Shown: positions 10,616-23,044, numbered from the stretch's first letter. The stretch: 64,000 nucleotides of DNA from Casuarina equisetifolia (GCA_028551475.1 CM052358.1:25880853-25944852); one strand, 5' to 3'. The notes: generated by a model not told the origin, from the sequence alone. Numbers and translations are program-made.

Positions 10616-12119
10616 TTCATTGATTTTTTTTTTAATTTAGTTATCTTTTGTTTTAGTTGACTCCTGCTTTTATTTGCTGGATTTTTATTCGCTGTCAATA
10701 TTGGCTCAAGTTGAATTTGTTGTAGAATGAGGTTTTTATGAATTCTCTTACTGAATTGTTTAGAGTTTGAAAAATTAATGATATACCTAGCTTTTATCAT
10801 CTTTTCTCAATTATTATGATTCTAGATTCTTAACTAAAGTATAATTTTTATTTTACACTTTGATAACTAATTAGTGCTAAAACTTTATTTGACACACAAG
10901 TTATGAACAAGACAAGAAACACATGTTGATGCTCACATTTTGGAATTACTTTTTATTGCTGATGGACTTAGTTCCTTAGTGTTTGTCATAATCTTTCAAT
11001 TTCTCTAGTTATAAATTGTTATGGAACATCTTTATTTAGTGTCTTATACTTCATAGTTTCTCATCAATGATAAAAAATTGGATCAATTAAATGTGACTAT
11101 AAGAATTGGGTGGCTAAGTTGCTCATTAGTTTCGAGTTGATAAAATTTTAACAAAATTTCATGTTATTCTCAACCACAAGAAATTGATGTACAATTTTTG
11201 AAAATGTATTGTTACATGTTTATACTCAAATCTTTTGGTTACCAATAATATTTTTAGTAGCTATTTCTTTGTTGCATGTGGTTTTGCCTTTTTATATTTG
11301 TATTAAATATGCCTATGAATGGCTATGAGGAACTATTTTTCTTTTATTTTTTCTTTCTTTCTTACTTTACTAGACAACAATTTTGAGAGAAAGTCAAAGG
11401 ACTTCTTAAAGCTTGATGTAAACATTGTGTTGTCCTCCACTTGGTGCACATGATGTACCAGTATCAGTCTGCCAGCAGCATGTCCATCTGCGCCCAACTG
11501 ATTAAGGCCTGCCTCTCCTTGCAGCATTACATTTGATTAAAGCATGGGGCTTCAGTCTTCTGGTGTTCCTCATGAGGATTTCTACAGGTGAAAAGATATT
11601 TGAACCTTGTCGATTTTTCACGGCTGATCTCCACTGGTATTTACTTTGATTAGGCTCTCCAATGGTTTCAAATCATTGAACAAGACTCTTTGACCCATTA
11701 TCACTTTTTAAACTCCCGGACTCTTCCGAAGCTTTAGATAAAATATTTTATTCGTTATTATTAAAATCTAGGAGATGCTTTTTTTATTTCTTCTTTTGCT
11801 TCACCAAAAATTTTGACCTGTACATGAATGTGTCGTCAAAAGGGCACCTACATCATATTCATAGCAGTGCATGTTGCCTTTAGCAAATGTTAAGATAAGT
11901 GTCTTGTCTTCAAATGAGGATATTATTTTAAGTCTGTCCAAGAAAGACACTATCCACTCTAAGAAGTTGTTTGTTGGTATCTTGGTTTTCTGTCAATCTA
12001 TGTAGGTATCTCCATTGTCACAATTTTGAGAAGTAAATAAGTTATTGTTATTATGTTTTATTTCTTAGTTATTGACTAGTGTTTCTGGGTAACTTGCATG
12101 AGCAAAGCATCATAGATTA
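10616..12119. other. AT-rich spacer within the duplicated TNL flank
   Basis: No gene is seen. The segment aligns by eye with 54520-56095 downstream of TNL3 (for example 11333-11560 against 55310-55540), so it is part of a segmental duplication rather than unique DNA. Confidence 0.5.
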
Positions 12120-13040
12120 AGAGATGAACACCTTAGTCATTATCAAAGCCGGATGTTATTCCTTACTTTCAACTTTAAACTTATCTAGGAAGAGATTTAC
12201 AATATTACTGGAGAGCTTATGTGCACTTTCCATTCTCAAAATGATTTTTTTTTTTTTGGATGATTGTACTTCTTTCCTATTATTACCAAATATACCATTG
12301 ACTATTGTTTTATTTGAAATTAAGAAATTGTCCAATATTAGTGCCATTTGATCAGCAACCGGACATGGGGTTTCTAAATGAAATGTTAAGGCAACATGTT
12401 CATTCTTTTACAGTTGCTCTATCTTGGTTTTGAGGACAACCTTCAAAGACCCTACATCTGCATTCACAAAATCCTTCATGGGAGAATAATCAAGTGAGTT
12501 TCTTACTCTCCTTAGTAACATACATGTTTCAAAGTTATTAAATAAATAATTTTTGTTTTGTGATAACTTGAAAGTGCTGCGTTTTCCCCTTTATCTTTTT
12601 GTTATTTATTTTGTTTAGATCCTTACTATATTAACTCTATGGTACCACGTAGCCCTAGGGAAGTACCCAAAATCTCAAATTGGTTCAAAGAGACCCACTG
12701 CCAGAGGAGAAATTCAAATTCGCATGGATTGTGTTTTGGATTCGGTCCGACACAAGACACGTGCTTTGGTTGATTGTTTGAAAAGTCGTTGTTCCAGATA
12801 TTGCAAACATCAGATGCTGGGAATAATCCAAAGTTGTTTAGAGGTGAATTGTTAGTTAATGCTTCGGACTTTGTGGATCGTTTAATCTCTTTCTTGTTTG
12901 TTGTCATTATTATTATTCTGTTAGCTCTTCTGCGGAGCATAAATATGTTGTTGTTGGTATTTCATTCCTTATCACCTCGGAGGTTTTCTTCCTTACGCTG
13001 TCTTTTGTCTGTCGTGGAAATGTAAGCCTCAGTTCATCAC
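12120..13040 (+). pseudogene. TNL fragment A2: end of LRR, C-JID exon and 3' UTR exon
   Basis: Bases 12150-12360 still show LRR-like spacing (LNLSRKRFTIL, then DDCTSF). Bases 12395-12500 match the end of TNL1 exon 4 with its GTGAGT donor. Bases 12610-12770 match the first part of exon 5 (a readable VPKISNWFKE stretch), and 12965-13035 the 3' UTR exon. Frames are broken. The TIR and NB-ARC parts are missing or unrecognisable. Confidence 0.65.
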
Positions 13041-13429
13041 AGATATTCTAATAACCTTTGTATTAGTTTTCTTTCTTCTTCTTCTTTTTTTGTTATTTAT
13101 TATTTTAATTAACTCTTGTTTCTCCTCTTTTAAATATATATGTATCACGTTATTAAAATAATAAGAGGTTGCTGTTATATAATAACTTGTAAGTAATCCA
13201 TTTGACGAATCTATCTTTTTTTGTTGATAGGATCACTGGGCATCTCCGGTGGCGTGGGGCTCGTAGGACAAGCTCTTCGTAGAGAATTCTATGTCGTCTC
13301 CGTGTTGATGCTAGTCAGAATTTGGAGGTGAAGGGGTATCGGGGACATCTGCGCCCAACATATAAAAATGCTACTTTGTCAACTTACAACATTAAATAAC
13401 TTTTTCTGCAATAATTACTGTACAAGCAA
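13041..13429. other. AT-rich segment, no gene seen
   Basis: It contains a small GC-richer patch at 13230-13345 that reads like a further decayed exon downstream of the 3' UTR exon, but I could not assign it. Confidence 0.25.
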
Positions 13430-13570
13430 CATCCCCATGGGTCAAGGATTTCAGTTAGTGCAGATATTTCTCTGGGGAAGGGGGAAGGGGCCGAAAAGGT
13501 TTAAGGGTAAAATTGCAACAATGGCAGTTGGCATTTGGGCTGGTGTTGGCAAGAGCACACTTCATCATAC
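13430..13570 (+). repeat. Block shared with 3040-3190
   Basis: It shares the GGGGAAGGGGG core and the GGCAAGAGCA tail with the block upstream of TNL1. It marks the right edge of the TNL1 duplication unit. Confidence 0.5.
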
Positions 13571-15489
13571 TCACCTGTAAAGTTCTTTTCCTTCCTCAAA
13601 TGTTGTGGTCATCACTAATTTGCGTGGCTTCTCTTCCTATGTTTCTATACGAAGGCCACCAAGAAACACAAAAATAAAACATCCCCAGAAAGAAAAGCAA
13701 ATTAGGTCATAGAGAATACAAGTATTTATAGTAATCAAAAATTAATTTAATTCTAAAAACATTAGGTATTGGTTAGTAATCAATCTAATCATAAGATAAT
13801 TTTGATCATTTTATAGATCAAAATTAGATCTTGTTAAAATAAGTCCAAAATTAAGAAATTTTTATAGCTTTTCACAGCTTTTACGAGTCACAATATTTTT
13901 GAAAAATAATTCAAAAAAATCTGTGGAACTAGTTCATTACAGCATGCTTGCGTTAATAAAACCTGCTTTTGACTTTAGATACTTTAGATACAATTTAGGA
14001 ATATGGTATGAAAAGATGAAATTTTGATTTACATGCATACATAGATGTTGATTATGTTGGTTTATAGGGCAATATGATCATTTGATAGCATGCTAAGAAG
14101 CAAAATGGTGTAAGAAGTTCCACTACAAAAGTAGGAAACATTATTGAAATCAGTTGTTGTGTAAAGTTTTTTGAAAGTAAGAGTTGTAAGACTTTGATGT
14201 AATAGCTAAAACAATTACTACTCGATGTAATAATAAAAGTGCAATTTACTTAATAAAAAACCCAATCTTGCCCTCACATATTAAGCATATAGAAATAAGG
14301 CATCATTTTATACAAAATCATATTAATTAATGGGATATCCAACTGAAATTTGTAAGAAATAAGAATTAAGTTGCCGATATTTTCACTAATTTTTGTCTTT
14401 GATGAATACATAAGTTCATTCATCAAAGAATAAAATATTATAAAAGCTTAGGGGCATACCCTAATATTACAATTTATTTAAAAGAAAATCAAATTTAAAA
14501 TTCTTCAATTATGACACAATACAACATTTGGTTGAGGAAGTTTGATATTCTTAAATAAAGATATTTTTTCACATACTACTTTCCTAATTCTAATCAATAA
14601 AATTGAAACTTCAATAGTTTTATTTTAAAAATATCTATGATTTCATTCAAACAATATGTAATACATACAAGCTAAGAAAGAAAATTTAAGAAACTTCACA
14701 CCCAAGTATTTTCCTTTAGTTGCTTTAACCATCCATTATAGTTCAAAACTCCAATCATTGATGTTCCTATAAATGTCTTGTTATGCAAAAATATTTCACC
14801 AAAATTGCCTAGTTTAAGTACATTAAAAAAACAAGTGTGTCTTACTTTTCAATTGAGAACTATAGAAATTGTAATATAGGTCAATTAAGGGAAGCCATCA
14901 AAGTACTACTTTTGTTGTAGAAAGTTTATTCTTATATGTGAGTCATGTAATAAAGTTATGTTTGATTATTCTATTTGACCATATTAAGTCATGCCATTCA
15001 ACCTCAATATTAACTTAGTGCAATTCTTTATGTGTCTTTTTACAATAATAATAAGGTTTGGAGAGCATAGATAAGAGAATCTATTGTCTCTTTTGTCCTT
15101 GTATGTGGTTTCTTTAATCCAATTTCAAGAACTATTTATTCTTTTGAAAGGTTTGAGGTGGTGAGATTTACTTAGATACGTTTCTAGCTAACTTTTGAAT
15201 CAAATATATATATATATATTTTTATGAACATGTGAAACTTGGAAATTTGTCCTTATACGCATTCTTTTTTAATCAAATAGTTAATTTGTCCTTATACGCA
15301 TTCCTTCAACCTGATGCTAAGAAACTTGGAAATTTCCTCGATTCTTTTTAAAGAATCCTTTACGAAGTAGACAATCCTTTTGTCCTCATATGCAATTCCT
15401 TCAACCCAATGCTAAGTACCTTAGAAACTTGCTTGGTCAATTCTTCTAAAAGGTTAGAGTGATGAGATTTTCTTAGAGAAAATGGCAGC
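13571..15489. other. AT-rich intergenic region, nothing recognised
   Basis: About 1.9 kb with no open frame of note on either strand. Small AT runs occur (an AT dinucleotide tract at about 15205-15219). Confidence 0.5.
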
Positions 15490-16610
15490 CAATTTCCAAA
15501 TCAATAACTTCACAGCTGTTATGATGTAAATAAGATAAAAAAAAAAAAAGAGGGACTCATGGTGCCTTTCCCGTGACCATAAAGAAGAGACTTGGGAAAT
15601 TTTGTCGAGTTGACCACTTTCCATTTCTTGATATACTAAATCAAGCTAGTGAGTCTTAAAGTCCTTCTGTTAGTGTTGGATTGCATAATCAAGCTGGCTA
15701 GTCTAATGTTTGATCTAGTTTTGTTCTTAAATATTTTTCTATAGAAATTTTTTTCATATTTGTAAATTTTCCTCTCTTAATAATAATTTTATAAAAATCT
15801 TTGGGATTTCAAATCATTATGACTACTCAAAATTATTATAACTCAATGAAATAGAATTGTGATGTATAGTTAAAGGACCATATTGCAAAAATCAAAGCTT
15901 TCGCATTCCAACTCACCAAAAGGATAGAGTGGGGCCCGAAATTTGCAATGCCTCTCAACTTTACATTTCGAAGGTAGAGAATACTGATGAAGAAATTTTC
16001 AAAGTCATGCCTTGTCTTTCAAGATGATTACAACTTCATAGCTATTATGATGTAAATAAGACTAAAAAGGAGGGACTAATGGTGCCTATACCATGATGGA
16101 AAAGGAAACTTGGGGAATTTCTGAGTATTGACCTCTTTCTATTTCTTGATATACTTAATCAAGTTGGTGAGTTTCGAAATCCTTGAATTAGCATTGGATT
16201 GCATAACTAAGCTGGCTACTCTATGTTTGATTTAATTTTTTTCTTGATTTTTTTTCATATTTGTAAATTTTCCTTTCTTAATATTAATTTTACAAAAATT
16301 TATTGAATTTCAAATCATTATAATTGCTTAAAATTAATACAACTCAAAGAAATGGAATTGTAATATATTATTAAAAGACCATATTACAAAAATGGAAGTT
16401 GCCATATTCCAACTCCCCAGAAGGAAAAAGTGGAGCCCCAAAAGTTGCAATGCCACTCAACTTTACATTTCAAAGATAGAGAATATTGATGACAAAATTT
16501 TCAAAGCCATGTCTTCTATTTTAGGACGATTACAACTTCACACTGTTATGGTACCCTCGCCGTGACAAAAAAGAAGGGACTCATGGTCTCTTTGCCATCT
16601 TTGGGAAGCC
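15490..16610 (+). repeat. Two and a fraction tandem copies of a roughly 510-bp TNL-upstream-like unit
   Basis: Copy 1 (about 15500-16000) and copy 2 (about 16020-16510) share the order TTATGATGTAAATAAGA, GAGGGACT, GGTGCCT, TTTCTTGATATACT and GTTGGATTGCATAA-like strings. A third truncated start occurs at 16520-16610. The same order, diverged, occurs at 31905-32010 just before the TNL2 start codon, so the unit resembles the 5' flank of a TNL gene. Confidence 0.6.
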
Positions 16611-16870
16611 TTTTCAATCAATCAAATTTTTTATAATGGGAAAGAAAAGGAATTTCCAATTCTTCCTCGTATATGTACAAGTGCTGATGCACATGTCAAA
16701 CATCTTAGGTGTCAAGCAAATTCCCATGTTTCTTTACTAAGATATTGTCACACAGCATGCATACCTTGTCAACCACTCTTCTTAATTATACACGGCCCTT
16801 GTTCTTTTGTATTTAAACCTTTCTTTCTCCCTTTTTTGTGAATTTTATTTTCCGTTATCAAATACTAGTT

Positions 16871-16899
16871 CCCTCTATCGGGCTTTAACCTAATTGCTT

Positions 16900-16933
<34 letters not shown>

Positions 16934-17020
16934 CCTCCTCTATCGGGCTTTAACCTAATTGCTTGTTCTCTCTCTCTCTCTCTCTCCTCTATCAAGCTTT
17001 AACCTAATTGCTTGTTCTCT
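16871..17020 (+). repeat. CT microsatellite with a thrice-repeated 30-bp spacer
   Basis: Runs of CT at about 16901-16932 and 16965-16986 are separated by near-identical copies of a spacer containing CTTTAACCTAATTGCTTGTT (starts near 16873, 16938 and 16987). Confidence 0.85.
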
Positions 17021-17261
17021 TAGTTGGGCTATAACCCAACAGCCAATTATTCCTTTCTCTTTTTCTCTATTTGTGTTGAAATACTATTTTTGGGCTTCTG
17101 GGTATAAACCTAAAACTATATAGGCCCATTCTTTTTTCGTTCACAATTCCTTATAAGCTTTTAGTAGCTCATTGTATTCATTTAGAATAAATTGTATTCA
17201 TTCTCACCTATTCTCTATATAGCAATTTCATGATTTTTGCTTCAAATACGTTTCTTAATAT

Positions 17262-17280
17262 GGTATCAAGAGTAGTAATT
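17262..17280 (+). other. Possible degenerate copia primer-binding site
   Basis: TGGTATCAAGAG after an ATATAG-containing segment resembles the initiator-Met tRNA primer-binding site that follows a 5' LTR. No paired LTR was found, so this may be an old copia end. Confidence 0.25.
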
Positions 17281-17706
17281 GATTATCTCCATCTACACTT
17301 CCACACCTATTTTGTAACCTTTTTTTGGTTCTTTTTCTCTGCCCTTTCATCGAGCAATTCATCAAACACTATCTAGGCAAGTGACCATTCTCTCGTATCA
17401 GCTCAAATTGACCCAATATTTCACCTTTTTTTGGCTCAGATTTACCCATTATTCCATCGTTTCGACTTATTATTCCGAAAACTGGCAACATTTTAGCAAA
17501 ACCCAAGTGAGTGAAGGAAAAGTTTGAGTGTCTGAACATAATAGCTAGCAACACCTGATTGGACCCTAGCGAGCGCAATTTGACCTTAGCGTCTGAACGC
17601 GCAATGGTTGGTAGCATCTGATCTGAACTCGGTGAGCACAGTTCAACTTTGAGCATTTAAATGCATCTAAATGCGCAATGGCTAGTAGCCTTTAATCTAA
17701 CCTTAA

Positions 17707-18082
17707 TGTTACGGACAATTTTGTCAGTTTTAGAGTGGGCTAGGCAATTGGGTTTTGGTGTGGGCTTGGTATAATCTAATGTTGTTGGGCACTTGGGTGG
17801 TGAAGGGGCGAGTAGGGCTCCATGTAGGTGACCCAAATGAAGCAAGAATAAACAAAAGAGGGGGAGAGGAGGGGAACTGCAGCTTTGGTGTATTTGGCGA
17901 GAACTATCTGGTTTAAGTCTTGGTTCTGGTGTACCGTGAACACCATCTAGCTTCTCTCAAAGTTGTGATCATTGGGAAGATGAGGCATCGTCGAGCATGG
18001 CAAGAGGCTCTGCAATCGCTGGTTGGTTCCGATCTCCCTAACTCTTCTATTTTAGTTGTTGAATATGATTTTATTCATAACA
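17707..18082 (+). repeat. 5' LTR of the gag-only gypsy element
   Basis: 376 bp, TGTTACGG to ATAACA. Compared with the 3' LTR it has an extra 16-bp segment near the start and about 30 bp near 17930-17960, plus point differences, so the insertion is not recent. Confidence 0.85.
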
Positions 18083-18097
18083 AATTGGTATCAGAGA

Positions 18098-19185
18098 TGG
18101 CTAATCCATCTTTTGCTACCTCTTCATTTGATCTTGCAAAATAAATCGTAGATCTGGACAAAAAGTATGATCGGGTTGCTGATTTAGATAGGAAGCTTGA
18201 TCGATTGATGGGTATGTTCATAGACTTGAAATCTCTGGTGGAAAAAGCACCTAAATCACTTAAAAAGGTGACTTTTGAAAAGAACGATGATTATGAGTGT
18301 TCTAACTCTAGTAAAGGCTTAAGGATTTGAGGAAACAGACTGGTAAAGGATTGAAAGACTCCAAAACTGGTTTCAGGTTCTCTTTGCATGCTTTCCCGTG
18401 ACCGTGAAGAGGAAAAAGAAAAACTTAAGAGACAAGAGGAAGAAAAGTTGTCCCATATGGAATTCCATCTTAAGACTAGAAGGGGTGGGGTGAAGTTTGA
18501 TTTCCCATGATTTAGTGGGGGAGAGGATCCCACCGCATGGATATGCCAAGCTATTAACTTCTTTTAGTGTAATTGGACCCTCAAAAAAGATAAAGTGCCT
18601 ATAGCAGCCTGGCATTTTGAGGGAACAGTGTGTTATTGGTTTGAGGTGTATCGTTGGAAACTCTATGGAAAAATGTTGACCTGGCTAATGCTAACCAAGG
18701 CATTGCTTGGTAAGTATGGACCAATAGAGTATAAGGATTTCTTTACAGATTTGCTAGATGTATTTCAAGTAGGAACGATAAAAGAATATGAAGATCGGTT
18801 CCTAAAATTGTTGGTGAGTGCTAAGGATTTGACTGAGATACAGCAAATGGGATGTTTCTTAAGGGGGCTAAAAGAACCATTAAGACATGAGGTTAAGGCA
18901 AGAAGATCCACATCTTTAGATGAAGCAATTAAATTAGCCAAGTTGTTTGAAGATGATATAGAGGGTGATCATGTAAAATTGAATGGGGAACGAACTGAAA
19001 TGAGTGGTGTGGGGAATTACAATCAGGTTAAAAAATTGAATCCAAATGATATAAAAGAAAGAAAAAGGAAAGGGTTATGTTTTAGATGTAACGAGATGTT
19101 TTCACCAACTCATAAGTGTAAGAAGAAACTATATGTTATGGTGGGTGAAGCAGAAGAGGATCTCATTAACATTCCCCCATGGTGA
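18098..19185 (+). pseudogene. Ty3/gypsy gag with zinc knuckle, broken
   Basis: Capsid-nucleocapsid protein of a gypsy element. The ATG at 18098 lies just after the primer-binding site. A stop follows at 18143, and further stops occur near 18327, 18508 and 18567. The most intact stretch (18570-19185) contains a retrotransposon gag core (WHFEGTVCYWFE, then a DFFTDLLDVFQVGTIKEYE region) and a knuckle CFRCNEMFSPTHKC at about 19078-19119. The stop at 18508 falls in a conserved F-P-R-F-S-G context, consistent with CGA to TGA. Confidence 0.8.
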
Positions 19186-19243
19186 AAACATGATATCTGA
19201 CAGGGACCTTGAGGACAAGGTCCTTTCATAAAGGGAAGGGAGT

Positions 19244-19562
19244 TGTTAGTTTTGGAGTGGGCTAGGAAATTGGGTTTTGGTGTGGGCTTGGTATAATCTA
19301 ATGTTGTTGGGCTCTTGGGTGGGTAAGGCACCATATGGGTGACTCAAATGAAGGAAGAATAAACAAAAGAGGGGGAAAGGAGAGGAACAGCAGCTTCGGT
19401 GTATTTGGCAAGAACTATCTGGTTTAAGTCCTAGTTTTGGTGTTGTGATCATTGGGAAGAGGAGGCATTGTCGAGCATGGTGAAAGGCTCTGCAATTTCT
19501 AGTTGGTTCCAATCTCCCTAACTCTTCTATTTTAGTTTTTGTATCTGATTTTATTTATAACA
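19244..19562 (+). repeat. 3' LTR of the gag-only gypsy element
   Basis: 319 bp, TGTTAGTT to ATAACA, following the purine tract. It lacks two short segments that are present in the 5' LTR. Confidence 0.85.
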
Positions 19563-19567
19563 CTTAA

Positions 19568-20161
19568 TGGGTGCAGTTCGACCCTAGTGTAATAGCTCTA
19601 ACTTTATCCTTTTCTCACTACTCTGACCTAGGTGAGACCCAATGAGTGATATGCAGTTTGACCCTACCATCTACATGTGTGATAGCTTTAATGTTCCAAT
19701 TAAGGTTCTATTCCTCTTTTTTTTTGGTTATGTTCTCAACTTTAGTCATTTTATTCCCATCTTTATGGACTACAGCTATAGTCCTGATCACCACAAACGA
19801 ACCCGTAGGAGCCGTCATTACTCTCACAACATCAATGCTCCCATGGTCGTTTAAGTAATCCACCCATGGTTAAAGCTCACATTATTACTGTTAGTCACCC
19901 TTGTATCTCCATCCAAGTAAGCAAACCAGTGTTCTTATTGTCTTTAAGAAGCTCCTTGTATAATGCCCAGGCAATAATTCATATATCAGGTAAAAAATCA
20001 TGAGATATTTTTCTTTCATAATCATAGTTATTGTTAGAAGAAGTTGCAAAAATGATTGTATTCAGACTTGACAGCTCATGGACCAGTGGTAAGTATAAAA
20101 TTGTAGGTATTAAGAATCTTGTCACAGTACAACCAAGGGAACTAACGAAAGTTTTAATTAT
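19568..20161. other. Intergenic, nothing recognised
   Basis: Phrases such as GCAGTTCGACCCTA echo the DNA left of the gag-only element (17560-17660). That is expected if the element inserted into a locally repetitive sequence. Confidence 0.4.
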
Positions 20162-21989
20162 TGATGGTAATTCTATTTTATATAGAGTTATTTTGATTAT
20201 CTTAGGTAATATTTAATATTATTTTTATTAAATTATATTTGTATTTAAGTGTATTTATGTATACTTTGTTATTTTAGCAGCAAACTCAAAATAGAAAAAA
20301 AAAAGAAGAAAAAGAAGCAATAAATCATGCAAAAGAACGTGATCAACGTTCACCATTTGTCTATGAAGCACGTGAGAAGCAAGGAGAAGAAAAAGACAAA
20401 GAAAAAAAAGGAAAAGAGAAAGGAAACACATGGGACCTGTGGGGCTATTATGCAAAAGAGATAGTGACTTAGGTCGTGAATTATCATGAAACAAAAAAGA
20501 AAATGGAAAAAGAAAAGTCAAAGGAAGAAACTGGACACGTGAGGAAAGAGGAGTGTGGGAAAAAGAAGGAGAACCAAAAAAAAGGAAGCGAACGGTAGTG
20601 CGTGCGGGACCAGAGAGTGAGAGAGAGTCGGAGAAAACAAAGAAAAAAGGAAACTGGTCATGCGACAACCGACCGATTCTCCCTGGTGGTGGAACCCAGA
20701 ACTTTGTCCAAGAATCCGGGTGTTTGGAATGTGCAAACGCCATCTAGCTCCCTTTCTCCGGTCAAGTTTCGAGCAACATCACCATTCGGCGTTACTTCGA
20801 TGAAGAAGCACCATTTTCCGGCCAAATCTGAGACCAGAGCAGTAAGGAAGGACCATATCCAGCCATTGACAGAGATTTCCGGTCTGTCTGCAGCTAATTT
20901 GCGGCGATTCGTGCGGCGGTTTCCGGTGAGACGCGGTGGGGGCCGAGTGGAGAACTTGTCAGATCTACACCGTTCGACAGCGAATCAGCTCAAGATCTTG
21001 GTAGATCGGCACTCCTGGCGTCATAATCGGCGATTTCTGGAGGTTTTTGTGAAGACCGACGGCGGCACGTGGCGGCGTACAGCGGTGCGTGTGGCAGCGC
21101 GTGAGTGCGTGTGACGGCGGCACGTGACGGCGCGTGAGCAGAAATTTCGTCACTCTTTGCAAACGGCTTCTTTTCTCCTCCTTGGTGTATAGAGTTCCAC
21201 AGAAATTTCTTGAAAGGGACAACAATTGGTGACAGCTTTTTAGTGTGTTCTAATCTAGAGGCTTTGTGTAATTTATTGTATTATTTCTGTTTATACTAAT
21301 ATGATGAACTAAAGTACTTTTGGTAGAGTTAAGATGTAGCCTAGTTAGAATGTTATGAGTTCCTTAGTTGACATGTTATGCAAGACAATATATTTATGTA
21401 AGTTGTATGTTATTACCTTCAATGTGATTAAGTGATTAATTATCAATTAATCAATCTGATGTGCATATTTGAGACCGACAGAAGAAAATATGCAAATGTA
21501 TTTTAGAATGTACAACCATAAATTAAATGTGGGTAGACATATGTCATGTTGATTATGTGGTTTTAGTTTGAATATTCATTGACTTTAATGCTCTTAGCTT
21601 ATTTAATTCATATGCAGACTCACAATGAATTAATAAGCTAAGTAAGTTCACTATACCTAGACATAGAATAGTGAATAAGATTTCGCATTCTCATAAATAT
21701 CATTGTCCTTGCAAGCATTAAACTATTGGAATTCATGTTTATTAATTATAGTGAAATCAGATGCTTTAGCATACTTAGCATATTTTATTAATTCTTTGGA
21801 AGTCAATTGCTTTAGTATAATTTTAATTTAGAACATCTTTTCATGATATCTTGCTAGATAAATTGTAGGACCAATTCAATATTAGTAATTAATCAAGTTG
21901 ATAGCATTAATCCTTGTAGGACAATACTAAATCTCATTATTATATTACTTGTTCGACATGTACACTTACATGTAGAATTTCACCGAACA
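20162..21989 (+). repeat. Diverged long LTR-like block related to the 39-44 kb element
   Basis: Its left end (TGATGGTAATTCTATTTT, TAGAGTTATTTT) and right end (ATTATATTACTTGTTCGACATG to CACCGAACA) match the ends of the LTRs at 38991-40210 and 43580-44646. The interior differs: a purine-rich tract and a GC-rich island (20590-21120) replace part of the sequence. No second LTR or target duplication was found, so it is a probable old solo LTR of a related family. Open frames in the GC island look accidental. Confidence 0.6.
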
Positions 21990-22363
21990 GCATGTGGGGT
22001 GACAAAGAAGCGTCTAATATATGCTTGAAGAAGGTGACAAAGGAAACCCACTGCAAAACCCGATGTGTCATCCATTTATAATATAAATTTTAGTATAGAT
22101 ATAGTCGGTAGAGTAGGTAGAGCCTTTTACATAAATATAATGTTAAATGATAGGCGATAATTTGACATGACATATGTTGATTAAGCCTAATTATAAAGTA
22201 GAGTTCTAAATGAGAGATTATATTCATTTATGTCATCTAACCATTTGGATCCTTTCACTTTAATAATGATGTGTCAACTAATCAAAATTTTGATATTACA
22301 TATACTGTGATTCGTATATTACAAGAAGTATCATAAGCGTTTTTTGTTTTCTAATCATAGTAT

Positions 22364-23044
22364 TGTTAGCTTGCTCCAGCCCATATTCGGGGATTTATTA
22401 TTAGGTCCAATTAGGGTAATGTGGCCCTAAGGTTTAAAAAGAAAAATATAAGATTTTTTCTCTAGAAGAGGTGAGTAGCTGTCAAAAAGAAAAGAAAGAG
22501 AGAAAAGAAAATAGCATAATTTCGTAGGAATTAGAGGTCCTGCGTAGCAGTTGATCAAACGTCTAATCAAGGTCGATCGGTGGTCCGATTGAGCTAATTT
22601 TTTGTCAGCAGGTTCAGGATTGGGTGTTCTTCATTGTGAACGGTTGGATTGTCGTTTGGAGCTCTTAAAGTCAGCAAATCTTGGTCGAAACTTTGGGTGA
22701 TATTTCTCCAACTTTTCTTGATTAAGTTGTTGTTTACAACTTGTTCTTCACTATTTGTTGGTGATTCTATTATTGTTGAATCAGTAAAACTTAGTCCTGT
22801 TGCTATTATTAAGGACTTGATTAGGTTGTAACTTAACGATTTATATAGTGGAGATTGAGGTAGACTCCGTGATCGGTCCTGTGGTTTTTATCCTTAACAT
22901 TAGAGGAGTTTTCCACGTAGAAATTCTTTTGTATTGATTATGATTTGATTATTTTACTTATGATTCGAATACATTATTGGTGTTTTAGTATATCCTCACA
23001 AGTTCAATCAAAGTGGGAAACTTTATACGTCGTTTTTCCCATCA
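22364..23044 (+). mobile_element. Copia-like solo LTR with exact target duplication
   Basis: This 681-bp segment begins TGTTAGC and ends CCCATCA. It is bounded by AGTAT at 22359-22363 and again at 23045-23049. The interior has copia-LTR character: a GATCGGTCCTGTGGTTTTTATCC region followed by GAGTTTTCCACGTAGAAATTC. There is no internal coding region, so it is what remains after recombination between two LTRs. Confidence 0.85.

Larger units (their letters stand above)
17707..19562 (+). mobile_element. Short gag-only Ty3/gypsy element (TR-GAG type)
   Basis: The element is 1856 bp with two similar LTRs (17707-18082 and 19244-19562) starting TGTTA and ending ATAACA. A primer-binding site TGGTATCAGAG lies at 18086-18096, a gag-like pseudogene follows, and a purine tract (AAGGGAAGGGAG) precedes the 3' LTR. 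It is flanked by exact 5-bp duplications CTTAA (17702-17706 and 19563-19567). No protease, RT, RNase H or integrase is present, so it depended on a partner element for mobility. Confidence 0.88.

Noticed and set aside
13571-15489. Possible CRISPR-like or satellite arrays
   Set aside because: No regularly spaced repeats were seen; CRISPR is not expected in a plant nuclear genome.
17262-17720. A full copia element starting at the primer-site-like sequence at 17262
   Set aside because: No gag or pol and no second LTR were found; kept only as a low-confidence site.
20255-21225. Overlapping open frames on both strands in the 20.3-21.2 kb GC/purine-rich tract as possible genes
   Set aside because: They lie inside an LTR-like block, have biased low-complexity composition and show no domain.
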